64,000 nucleotides of DNA, taken from Emticicia agri (GTDB lineage Bacteria; Bacteroidota; Bacteroidia; Cytophagales; Spirosomataceae). Position 1 is the stretch's first letter; each line of letters opens with the position of its first letter. Positions 50,539 to 58,191 of this stretch are shown piece by piece. A program made the position numbers and the translations under genes. Location: positions 1 through 64,000 of the forward strand of contig NZ_SEWF01000020.1 of assembly GCF_004168285.1 (NCBI RefSeq), in the 5' to 3' direction. Below the pieces are notes generated by a model. It searched no databases. It was not told where the DNA came from and was given only the letters and a program-made list of their open reading frames with translations.

Positions 50539-51312
50539 TATCCAGGGTTCCAGTACTTTCAGCCAGCCTTTTTTTGTTTTCTGATAATCTTCAAGACAAC
50601 GGCTGGTCATAGACAGGGGTAGCATCTTCCGACGGACTAAAGCCTGATTCTGCGTAGGATTAGAGCCATAGAGCATACAGATAATATGATAAAAACGCTG
50701 GTGGTCAAGCGAGTGCTCGTCCCACAATTGCAGGTTCTTCAAAGGAACATTCTGTTCCGATTCTCCCATCAGATAAAAAGCGATAGCTCCATCCAGAACT
50801 GCCACAGAACCTTTTCTACTACCATCGGCTAATAGAAAAACAGAAAAATTATCTACCGTATCTTCTTCTTTTCCGGTTACAGGTAAATCCATCAGGTCTA
50901 TAAGGGCATGTCCCATTTCATGGTAAAAGATAAAAAGCGTGGTATTAATGACCATCTCTCTCAACTGTGCCTGATTCTGTGTTTTGGTTGTGAACAACTC
51001 ATATAAATATACAACCATTTCGTAGCAGATAGTTACTTTTTTGCTGTGTTCGTCATAAAACGCATTGCTACTCTGGCATTCGTCAAAAGTAATATACAGG
51101 TCTTCAGGTAAAGCCAGATAGCCGTTAATATCCTGTGCAATGGCTTCTAAAATTTTAGTACGCTTGATTCTCTCCTGAAAATCTCTGAAAACTGAATCTT
51201 TTATATGATCATTCCATACTACTTTTACATCGCCGTGGTCATTCATTTTTGCCTGCTGGGCAATGGTAGTGAAAGAACAAAAACAAATAAAACCTATTAT
51301 CAAACCTTTCAT
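50530..51312 (-). CDS. DUF4344 metallopeptidase-like exported protein
   Basis: 260 residues from MKGLIIGFICFCSFTTIAQQ, a clear signal peptide; an upstream in-frame ATG would add 14 residues. The mature protein shows ITFDECQSSNAFYDEHSKKVTICYEMVVYLYELF, then HEMGHALIDLMDLPVTGKEEDTVDNFSVFLL with the HExxH zinc motif (H..E..H) and the following Glu/Asp-rich segment of DUF4344, and a C-terminal helical part. DUF4344 proteins are predicted zinc metallopeptidases of the periplasm. Zinc binding is likely from HEMGH; the substrate is unknown. Confidence 0.85.
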   Translation of the reverse strand: MKGLIIGFICFCSFTTIAQQAKMNDHGDVKVVWNDHIKDSVFRDFQERIKRTKILEAIAQDINGYLALPEDLYITFDECQSSNAFYDEHSKKVTICYEMVVYLYELFTTKTQNQAQLREMVINTTLFIFYHEMGHALIDLMDLPVTGKEEDTVDNFSVFLLADGSRKGSVAVLDGAIAFYLMGESEQNVPLKNLQLWDEHSLDHQRFYHIICMLYGSNPTQNQALVRRKMLPLSMTSRCLEDYQKTKKGWLKVLEPWIKK

Positions 51313-51643
51313 AAATTGCTTTGTGAGGCAAACCGGGTGACGACTGTAGTTCACCTGATAATTGTGGTAATTTTAAAATAAGCTAACTTGTTTATTTACA
51401 ACGTAAAAAAACGCAATACTTACACCACAGACAAGCACATTTTACTAAACAATTTGTTAAATTAAGTTAATCATACAAAAGAATCAAGGCTGTGGTGCTT
51501 GTCGCATAAAATACTTATGTAGACGAATTTTAACAAGCTAATCAACAAAAACCGAATTGACCAATCAGGAAAAATAGTATATTTGTTTGACATCCAATCT
51601 GTTAAATCAACGGAACTAAGCCAATACATTACCCAATACTCCT
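51313..51643. other. 331-bp divergent intergenic stretch
   Basis: Apart from the ggt promoter (51557-51585), the left part holds CCACAG (51425-51430) and ACAAGCAC (51431-51438), whose complements CTGTGG (51490-51495) and GTGCTTGT (51495-51502) occur in the same left-to-right order, so the two stems would interlock. The rest is A+T-rich and unremarkable. Confidence 0.5.
51557..51585 (+). promoter_or_regulatory. Bacteroidota-type promoter of the gamma-glutamyltransferase gene
   Basis: TTG (51557-51559), 18 bases, then TATATTTG (51578-51585), matching both elements. The start codon lies 58 bases downstream. Confidence 0.7.
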
Positions 51644-53338
51644 ATGAAAAAAATAATTCTTTGTATGATGCTATTATCAACGCTTCACTCAGTTCGGGCA
51701 CAAGACCGTGTGTATGGCAATGTTCGTTCAACCCGCTCAGAAGTAATCGCCCAGAATGGCGTGGCCTGCACCTCTCACCCACTTAGTACACAAGCTGCTA
51801 TCGAAATTCTGCGAGCAGGAGGGAGTGCCATTGATGCCGCTATTGCGGCCAATGCAATGGAGGGCGTAGTAGAACCTCACATGAACGGAATTGGCGGTGA
51901 TTTATTTGCCATTGTATGGGATGCCAAAACCCGTAAACTATATGGGTTGAATGCTTCGGGGCGTTCGCCTTATACCCTTACTTTAGCAGAATTGAAAAAA
52001 AGAGGATTAACTCATCTCCCTTCAACCGGACCTTTACCTATTAATGTACCGGGGTGTGTTGACGGCTGGTTTGAATTACATAAGAAATTCGGTAAACTGC
52101 CTATGGAGAAAATTCTGTCGCATGCTATTGCTTATGGCAGAAATGGCTTTCCTGTGCATGGCGAGTTGGCCAGTTCTTTAGCGGCCGTACCACGGTTATA
52201 TGGCAAATTCCCGAATGTAAAAGAGCATTATTATCCGAATGGAGAAGTGCCTAAAAAAGGCGATATATTTAAAAATCCTAATCTGGCTAATACACTTGAA
52301 AAAATTGCCAAAGGTGGTCGTGATGTCTTTTATAAGGGAGAAATACCACAAACGATTGAAGCCTTTATGAAAAAGAATGGCGGATTTCTGACTGCCAAAG
52401 ACTTTGCCGACCACACCTCAACCTGGGTTGAACCTGTTTCTACCAATTACCGGGGCTATGATGTATGGGAGCTACCACCCAACGGACAAGGTATATGTGT
52501 TCTACAAATGCTGAATATACTGGAAGGGTATGACTTCTCGAAAATTCCTTATGGCAGTACCGAGCATATACATCTGTTTACAGAAGCTAAAAAATTAGCG
52601 TTTGAAGACCGTGCCAAATATTATGCAGACCCAGAATATGCCAAAATTCCGGTAAAACAGTTAATTTCGAAAGAATATGCGGCAGAAAGAAGAAAATTGA
52701 TTGACCCTAATAGGGCAGCTGCCCGATATGATGCAGGTAACCCTGCCTTGAAAGACGGAGACACGATTTTTTTGACGGTAGCTGATAAAGAGGGCAATAT
52801 GGTAGCTTTGATTCAAAGTAATTACAGAGGATTCGGCTCGGGTATGATGGCTGATGGCTTAGGCTTTATGTTTCAGGATAGAGGTGAAATGTTTAGCCTG
52901 ACCGAGGGAGAAAATAATACCTATGCGCCACACAAGCGTCCGTTTCATACCATTATTCCGGCATTTATTACCAAAGACGGCAAACCTTATATGAGTTTTG
53001 GGGTAATGGGAGGGGCTTTTCAGCCACAAGGCCATGTACAGATAGTAATGGATATAGTAGATTTCGGTATGAATCTGCAAGAAGCCGGAGATGCCCCACG
53101 ACTGAATCATGAAGGTTCATCAGAACCAACGGGTGAAAAAATGACTGATGGAGGCATGATAACATTAGAGTCAGGATTTTCATATGAAACTATCAGAGGA
53201 CTAATGCAGAAAGGACATAAAGTAGGTTATATTTTAGGCTTGTATGGCGGGTATCAGGCTATTCGCTACGATGAAGAGCGAAAAACCTATACTGGCGCAT
53301 CAGACCCACGTAAAGATGGCCATGCCGCAGGTTTTTAA
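51644..53338 (+). CDS. ggt: Gamma-glutamyltransferase family protein
   Basis: 564 residues with a signal peptide (MKKIILCMMLLSTLHSVRAQ). Belongs to the Ntn-hydrolase family that cleaves gamma-glutamyl bonds of glutathione. N-terminal GVACTSHPLSTQAAIEILRAGGSAIDAAIAANAMEGVVEPHMNGIGGDLFAIVWDAK gives the usual start; the nucleophile is T374 in DGDTIFLTVADKEGNMV, by alignment with the conserved TTH.SVVD; GFGSGMMADGLGFMFQDRG and PFHTIIPAFITKDGKPYMSFGVMGGAFQPQGHVQIV are the two later blocks. The Thr is intact, so autoprocessing is likely. Periplasmic or lipid-free secreted; it has its own promoter. Confidence 0.93.
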   Translation: MKKIILCMMLLSTLHSVRAQDRVYGNVRSTRSEVIAQNGVACTSHPLSTQAAIEILRAGGSAIDAAIAANAMEGVVEPHMNGIGGDLFAIVWDAKTRKLYGLNASGRSPYTLTLAELKKRGLTHLPSTGPLPINVPGCVDGWFELHKKFGKLPMEKILSHAIAYGRNGFPVHGELASSLAAVPRLYGKFPNVKEHYYPNGEVPKKGDIFKNPNLANTLEKIAKGGRDVFYKGEIPQTIEAFMKKNGGFLTAKDFADHTSTWVEPVSTNYRGYDVWELPPNGQGICVLQMLNILEGYDFSKIPYGSTEHIHLFTEAKKLAFEDRAKYYADPEYAKIPVKQLISKEYAAERRKLIDPNRAAARYDAGNPALKDGDTIFLTVADKEGNMVALIQSNYRGFGSGMMADGLGFMFQDRGEMFSLTEGENNTYAPHKRPFHTIIPAFITKDGKPYMSFGVMGGAFQPQGHVQIVMDIVDFGMNLQEAGDAPRLNHEGSSEPTGEKMTDGGMITLESGFSYETIRGLMQKGHKVGYILGLYGGYQAIRYDEERKTYTGASDPRKDGHAAGF

Positions 53339-53351
53339 AAGATAGAGAAGA

Positions 53352-53397
53352 AAGAATCCTGTCCTGAAATGGTTTACGGACAGGATTCTTCTTTTTT
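53352..53397. terminator. Bidirectional terminator between convergent genes
   Basis: AAGAATCCTGTCC (53352-53364) and GGACAGGATTCTT (53378-53390) are perfect 13-base arms with T-rich or A-rich flanks, between the gamma-glutamyltransferase gene and the gene on the other strand. Confidence 0.85.
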
Positions 53398-54181
53398 AAC
53401 TATTTGAAGCGTTGGTTATTAATAATAATATACCTGTCAATACGCTGAGTATTCCCCATACGAGCAAGAATTTCTTACGTTCTTTCCTCTTTTCTTCCCT
53501 GCTCATGGTCGAGATAGGCTTGACGGGTTTACTAAAGGCCTTAATCAGAAAGTAAACACCTCCTGATAGTACCCCAAGACTTGTTATAAATATCAGCAAC
53601 GCCAATACACCATAGCCACTGCACAAAACGCCACAGGTAAGATATAAACCAAAATAAGTAAGTACCAGACTTAATAAAAACAATAAAACGTACCCGACAC
53701 GACGACCGCTATAAGGGTCGTCGTCAGCCGTTTTCTTTGAGAATACCCGAATTTTATGCTTTAAAGTATGTTTCTTGGTTGCTATTTGAGAATTAGTTGT
53801 TACTACACTGTCAGATGACATTGAAACAGCCGCATTTGCCACGAATACACTATTGATAGAATAACCCAATCCTTTAAAATGATTGCCTAAAAGAACAGAC
53901 AACAAAAGACTGCTTAAAAAGATGATGCCTGTAGTTCGGAGGCGTAGCTGGCGATGGGCTTCTTTGCTGAGGGTTTGCGCCTGATAACGGTAGTTGTTCT
54001 GAACAAAGGTGATAACAAAAACCAGCCCCAAAACAGCTAATTCAATAAAAGCGGTGGAAAAAACAGGAAAGAAATGTTGACCTATATCGAATCCGATGAA
54101 ACTCTTAACAAATTCGATGATAACAATGAGTGTGATAGCCTTTTTGGAGTTACGGCTTGCCCAGATAGAAATAACATTCAT
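53396..54181 (-). CDS. Integral membrane protein of unknown function
   Basis: 261 residues with about five hydrophobic segments (about 14-35, 42-65, 87-105, 167-200 and 203-222), then a basic linker and a last one near 238-255. The central part (110-150) is polar and rich in Ser, Thr, Lys and His. No family was recognised. It precedes the ferrochelatase gene in the same direction, but a terminator lies between the two, so an operon link is not indicated. It could be a transport or signalling membrane protein; no claim is made. Confidence 0.6.
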   Translation of the reverse strand: MNVISIWASRNSKKAITLIVIIEFVKSFIGFDIGQHFFPVFSTAFIELAVLGLVFVITFVQNNYRYQAQTLSKEAHRQLRLRTTGIIFLSSLLLSVLLGNHFKGLGYSINSVFVANAAVSMSSDSVVTTNSQIATKKHTLKHKIRVFSKKTADDDPYSGRRVGYVLLFLLSLVLTYFGLYLTCGVLCSGYGVLALLIFITSLGVLSGGVYFLIKAFSKPVKPISTMSREEKRKERKKFLLVWGILSVLTGILLLITNASNS

Positions 54182-54220
54182 AAGATACAGTTTTCGGTGA
54201 GGACTTTATGCCTTAAAACT

Positions 54221-54256
54221 AAAAGGGTTATGCTTTTGTTTGGCACAACCCTTTTT
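54221..54256 (-). terminator. Terminator after ferrochelatase
   Basis: AAAAGGGTT (54221-54229) pairs with AACCCTTTT (54247-54255), about 20 bases beyond the hemH stop on the minus strand, with T-rich flanks. Confidence 0.7.
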
Positions 54257-54273
54257 CTGTATCCTATTCTTTT

Positions 54274-55305
54274 TTAATGCTCCTGTTCTTTTACCAGGTC
54301 AGTCAATAAATCAATCCAAGGTGCTGAATCGTTCAGACTTTCTACCAGTTGCCAGTGTTCGCCGCCATGTTCTTCAAACATTTCCCGATATTCTTCTGCT
54401 ACCTCAATGGTAGTTTCCAAGCAGTCGGCCACAAAGGCAGGTGAGTACGCTAATACTCTTTTAACGCCTTTTTGCGCCAGTTCTTTCACCACATGGTCAG
54501 TATAGGGCTGAATCCAGGGTTCTTTGCCTAAACGGGACTGAAAGCTGGTGGTATAGGTACCTTCTTTGAGGCCTAATTCTTTTACCAGTAATCGGGTAGT
54601 TTCGTAGCAGGAAGCCCGGTAACAGTGCTGATTGAAAGCATGGATAGTATCGCAGCAACTACCAAGCTTGCAGGTATTGCCTGTGCAGTCGGCTTTAGTC
54701 ATTTGCCTTTCGGGCAAGCCATGATAACTGAAAACCACGTAATCGTAATTACCTTTATCAAGGTATTTCCTGCCATTATCGGCAAAGGCTTTAATAAATT
54801 TCGGATGATTGTAAAAGTAATTGACAAACTTTAACTGAGGAATTATCTGCCACTGACCAATTATCCGCATCACTTCTTCATAGACCGAACCTGTGGAGGC
54901 CGAAGCATATTGTGGAAAGAATGGCACTACAATAATTTTACTTAATCCCATCAACTGCAATTCTTTCAGTCCTTTTTCTATACTCGGGTTCTGATAGCGC
55001 ATGGCTAACTTTACTACGTAGTCATTTCCTAAGGCTTCTTGTAATTGTTTCTCATTAGCTTCACCATAAATTTTAAGCGGAGAGCCTTTTTCTGTCCATA
55101 GTTCTTTATACACTTTAGCTGATTTAGGCGAACGAAAAGGGGCAATAATCAGGTTAATCAGCAACCAACGGTTGGCGTAAGGGATATCTATTACTCTGCC
55201 ATCCATCAGAAACTCACGTAGATATTTTTTTACATCAGGTACATTCGGAGTGTCAGGTGTACCTAAATTTACTATTAATACTCCGGTTTTTCCAAGCATA
55301 ATCAA
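54274..55305 (-). CDS. hemH: Ferrochelatase
   Basis: 343 residues. Ferrochelatase inserts Fe2+ into protoporphyrin IX, the last step of heme synthesis. Seen: GVLIVNLGTPDTPNVPDVKKYLREFL at the start, VVPFFPQYASASTGSV, the catalytic H195 in FSYHGLPER and the acidic E301 in ADCLETTIE. Between 207 and 233 lie six cysteines (207, 212, 217, 218, 228, 233), a pattern seen in some ferrochelatases with an Fe-S centre. The first few residues are uncertain; a start at the second Met is possible. The gene has its own promoter region and terminator. Confidence 0.94.
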   Translation of the reverse strand: MIMLGKTGVLIVNLGTPDTPNVPDVKKYLREFLMDGRVIDIPYANRWLLINLIIAPFRSPKSAKVYKELWTEKGSPLKIYGEANEKQLQEALGNDYVVKLAMRYQNPSIEKGLKELQLMGLSKIIVVPFFPQYASASTGSVYEEVMRIIGQWQIIPQLKFVNYFYNHPKFIKAFADNGRKYLDKGNYDYVVFSYHGLPERQMTKADCTGNTCKLGSCCDTIHAFNQHCYRASCYETTRLLVKELGLKEGTYTTSFQSRLGKEPWIQPYTDHVVKELAQKGVKRVLAYSPAFVADCLETTIEVAEEYREMFEEHGGEHWQLVESLNDSAPWIDLLTDLVKEQEH

Positions 55306-55417
55306 GCTAACTGATTTTTGAAAAGTACAGTGTCTTTTCGAAGAATAATATAATTAAGTGTAAATAAGTATGAGTACTTTTAAAGTAACTACAATTTTAA
55401 AAAAAACGTTTCCTTTC

Positions 55418-55569
55418 TGTGAGGCGAACTTTCAGTTCGCCAAAACTCGGAGAGTTTTATAAAAAGGTCTTTGAGCTATAATCAAATTCAAATTGAGAAG
55501 TTATGAATTATCCCGTCTAATTTTTTATGAAATTCTCTGAATTTTGACGAACTGGAAGTTCGTCCCACA
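55418..55569. repeat. Inverted pair of 28-bp REP-like elements
   Basis: Copy 1 (55418-55445, plus strand) and copy 2 (55569-55542, minus strand) share tgtg, then an 8-base stem with 3-base loop (gRcgaact..agttcgYc), then aaaa. In copy 1 the second stem base pair is G-C; in copy 2 it is A-T: a compensatory change. Between them is a further small hairpin AAAACTC/GAGTTTT (55442-55458). The region lies between hemH's promoter side and the carboxylase stop; no gene is present in 55306-55573. Confidence 0.75.
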
Positions 55570-55573
55570 AATC

Positions 55574-57133
55574 TTACAATGGAATATTCCCATGCTTTTT
55601 TCTCGGTAAGGTATCCACTTTATTTTCGAGCATTTTAAAGGCTTTTAACAGTTTTTCTCGGGTGTCTTCCGGTTTAATTACTTCGTCCACATACCCTCGG
55701 TGAGCAGCTTTATACGGATTGGCAAACTTTTCGGTGTACTGTTCAATCTTATGCCGTAATTCAGCCTGTGGGTCGTCAGCTTCGCTTATTTCTTTACGGA
55801 AAATAATTTCGGCTGCTCCGGCGGCACCCATTACCGCAATTTCGGCCGTTGTCCAGGCATAATTCATATCTGCACCAATATGCTTTGAATTCATGACACA
55901 ATAGGCTCCGCCATAGGCTTTACGGGTAATGACCGTAATACGTGGAACAGTAGCCTCACAAAAAGCATACAGCAGTTTGGCACCGTGCATAATAATTCCG
56001 TTCCATTCCTGGTCGGGGCCGGGTAAAAAGCCGGGAACATCTTCCAACACTAAAAGCGGAATATTAAAGCAGTCGCAGAAACGTACGAACCTTGCACCTT
56101 TAATGCTGGCATGAATGTCTAAAACACCTGCTAATACAGCAGGTTGATTGGCTACAATGCCTACGCTACGCCCGCCCACGTGTGCAAAACCTACCACAAT
56201 GTTTTCGGCAAAGGTTTTATGTACTTCAAAAAAACTATTTGTATCAACTAATTCTTCTATCAATTCTCTGACATCGTACGGATGGTTCGGGTTTTCGGGT
56301 AATAAGCCAGCCAGTTTAGGACGTTTTTCATGACCATCAGACTCATAAGGAGCAAAAGGTGCCTGGTCTTCACAATTAGAAGGAATATAGCTGAATAGTT
56401 TTTTTATCTGATTGATACATTCCGCTTCGTTTGGTGTTACAAAGTGGGTAACACCAGATTTTGTAGCATGGGTAATGGCACCGCCTAATTCTTCTGAAGT
56501 TACGTCTTCATGCGTAACAGTTTTTACTACATTGGGGCCTGTTACAAACATATAAGAGGTATTTTCTACCATAAATATGTAGTCGGTTAAAGCAGGCGAA
56601 TAAACGGCTCCTCCGGCACAAGGTCCCATAATGGCAGAAATCTGAGGAATCACGCCTGAGGCAAGGGTATTACGATAAAATATTTCAGCATATCCGGCCA
56701 ATGAATTGACACCCTCCTGAATACGTGCGCCGCCTGAATCATTCAGTCCTATAACCGGAGCACCATTTTTCATGGCCATATCCATAATTTTACAGATTTT
56801 TTCGGCATACGTCTCTGAGAGCGAGCCACCAAATACCGTAAAATCCTGTGCAAAAACATAGACCAGACGTCCGGTAATAGTGCCATAACCGGTTACCACA
56901 CCATCGCCTAAATAATACTCTTTGTCAAGCCCGAAATCTTTGCTTCGGTGCATCACAAATTTGCCTATTTCCTCAAAAGTGTTTTCATCTAAAAGTAACT
57001 CTATTCTTTCGCGAGCAGAAAGTTTCCCTTTGGCGTGCTGACTTTCTATTCTGTCTTTTCCTCCACCTTGTTCAGCTTCGGTATTTTTGCGGTCAAGTAT
57101 TTGTGTCCTTCCGAGATTTGATTGTGATGACAT
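55574..57133 (-). CDS. Acyl-CoA carboxylase, carboxyltransferase beta subunit
   Basis: 519 residues from [11 protein letters not shown]; an earlier ATG lies 30 bases upstream but overlaps the promoter box at 57161-57168, so the shorter start is used. This is a biotin-dependent carboxyltransferase (propionyl-CoA carboxylase beta / methylmalonyl-CoA decarboxylase alpha type). Seen: [140 protein letters not shown] and [24 protein letters not shown]. No alpha subunit or biotin carrier is adjacent, so it must pair with genes elsewhere. Confidence 0.92.
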   Translation of the reverse strand: MSSQSNLGRTQILDRKNTEAEQGGGKDRIESQHAKGKLSARERIELLLDENTFEEIGKFVMHRSKDFGLDKEYYLGDGVVTGYGTITGRLVYVFAQDFTVFGGSLSETYAEKICKIMDMAMKNGAPVIGLNDSGGARIQEGVNSLAGYAEIFYRNTLASGVIPQISAIMGPCAGGAVYSPALTDYIFMVENTSYMFVTGPNVVKTVTHEDVTSEELGGAITHATKSGVTHFVTPNEAECINQIKKLFSYIPSNCEDQAPFAPYESDGHEKRPKLAGLLPENPNHPYDVRELIEELVDTNSFFEVHKTFAENIVVGFAHVGGRSVGIVANQPAVLAGVLDIHASIKGARFVRFCDCFNIPLLVLEDVPGFLPGPDQEWNGIIMHGAKLLYAFCEATVPRITVITRKAYGGAYCVMNSKHIGADMNYAWTTAEIAVMGAAGAAEIIFRKEISEADDPQAELRHKIEQYTEKFANPYKAAHRGYVDEVIKPEDTREKLLKAFKMLENKVDTLPRKKHGNIPL

Positions 57134-57160
57134 ACCGGGTTCAGGGTCATATAAGTAGAG

Positions 57161-57168
57161 CAAAACTA
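57161..57168 (-). promoter_or_regulatory. Promoter -7 element of the carboxylase gene
   Basis: TAGTTTTG on the minus strand, an exact TAnnTTTG match 28 bases before the chosen start. A TTG at the usual spacing is not clear. Confidence 0.5.
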
Positions 57169-57248
57169 AGAAAACTGGCGTGAAATGGTTCTTATCAATC
57201 CACTTTTATTTATACTATCATTCAGAAGAGGCCTTGTTCAGGTTAATA

Positions 57249-57450
57249 TCAGAGATCGTCAGGTGTTAGGTCAGTTTTTTTCAGAATCGACATAAATAAG
57301 CCAGTTTGAATATCTTTATTGCATGCACAGGAATTGGAATAGTTTGTTTCCTCTCAGCATGATACATAATGTGATGGCTTCCTTTACTCTTTTAAGAACC
57401 CATCCTTTTGATTCTAATACCTTAATCAAATTCTTTGCCGATTGATTCAT
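57249..57450 (-). pseudogene. hicA: HicA toxin gene broken by two single-base deletions
   Basis: Translating the minus strand and allowing two frame changes gives a full HicA: MNQSAKNLIKVLESKGWVLK then R-V-K, a frame change, GSHHIMYHAERKQTIPIPVH, a second frame change, NKDIQTGLFMSILKKTDL and TPDDL, then stop. The GSHHIM segment carries the catalytic His of HicA ribonucleases. Each break loses one G in a G-run (GGG to GG after VK, GG to G after VH), leaving 202 bases for an expected 204. The reading frame opens 5 bases after the hicB stop. As read, no full toxin can be made. Real inactivation or homopolymer sequencing errors are both possible. Confidence 0.8.
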
Positions 57451-57455
57451 GAAGA

Positions 57456-57722
57456 TTAAGCAGTAGTCAGACTATTAGCAGAATGCATAAGTAAAGTTGA
57501 CGGAACACTAATAGAGTATTCAAGTACATTACTGTCATCAGGTATTGACAAACCTTCTTCTTCCCTCACTATTAACACACCTTCTAAGGCTTCTTTTATA
57601 TTCTGCATGGCCTCTTCAATCGTTTCCCCGTATGATACACAGTGCTTTAAGGTTGGAATATCTGCAATATAACCTCCCTCGCTATCTTTACTAATGACAA
57701 CCCTATATGTACGATTATCCAT
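57456..57722 (-). CDS. hicB: HicB family antitoxin
   Basis: 88-residue HicB: MDNRTYRVVISKDSEGGYIADIPTLKHCVSYGETIEEAMQNIKEALEGVLIVREEEGLSIPDDSNVLEYSISV. The RVVISKDSEGGYIADIPTL and GETIEEAMQNIKEAL blocks define the partial RNase H fold. No C-terminal DNA-binding helix-turn-helix is seen, as in the short HicB subgroup. It neutralises HicA. Gene order here is hicB first, then a frameshifted hicA five bases after. If hicA is inactive, HicB is an orphan antitoxin. Confidence 0.9.
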   Translation of the reverse strand: MDNRTYRVVISKDSEGGYIADIPTLKHCVSYGETIEEAMQNIKEALEGVLIVREEEGLSIPDDSNVLEYSISVPSTLLMHSANSLTTA

Positions 57723-57792
57723 AATCTCAGTTTATCTTTTAAAATTATTATTAAGATACGATGATTAATCCAAAATAACAACAATTTTAAGC

Positions 57793-57829
57793 GATTGGTT
57801 TTAAGTAGTGCGATTGCTTAAAACCAATC
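57793..57829 (-). terminator. Terminator after the ABM-domain gene
   Basis: GATTGGTTTTAAG (57793-57805) and CTTAAAACCAATC (57817-57829) are perfect 13-base arms around an 11-base loop, 18 bases past the gene's stop on the minus strand and upstream of hicB. Confidence 0.75.
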
Positions 57830-57846
57830 CTTATATTCTATCGGGC

Positions 57847-58191
57847 TCAATTAAAATGTTGTACTACCGGAGGAGTTTTGAAAAAAGGTGCTAAAAATGA
57901 CCTGTACTCTTTATACAAATCAGATTCCCGGAAACCTTTCATGTGGGCTTCTACCGATTCCCAGTAAATCAGAAAAACGTATTTGTTTTCCTGTTCTATA
58001 CAGTGCTTGGCTTCGTACGAAATAAAACCTTTTGCCTTACTTATTACAGCTTTAGCTTTGGTAATAGCATCTTCAAAGTCTTTATTCGTACCTTCTTTTA
58101 TTTCAATAGTTACTATTTCTAATACTTTGTTCTGAGAAAATGCCAACTGCTGAAAGCATAAGAGTCCTGTTAAAAGCAAGAATATCTTCAT
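57847..58191 (-). CDS. Exported ABM-domain (antibiotic biosynthesis monooxygenase-like) protein
   Basis: 114 residues with signal peptide (MKIFLLLTGLLCFQQLAFSQ). The dimeric alpha+beta barrel appears as VLEIVTIEIKEGTNKDFEDAITKAKAVISKAKGFISYEAKHCIEQENKYVFLIYWESVEAHMKGFRESDLYKEYRSFLAPFF. ABM proteins include heme-degrading and quinol monooxygenases; the exported form suggests a periplasmic role. Its start overlaps the amidohydrolase stop by one base (TAATG-type), so the two genes are co-translated. Substrate unknown. Confidence 0.85.
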   Translation of the reverse strand: MKIFLLLTGLLCFQQLAFSQNKVLEIVTIEIKEGTNKDFEDAITKAKAVISKAKGFISYEAKHCIEQENKYVFLIYWESVEAHMKGFRESDLYKEYRSFLAPFFKTPPVVQHFN

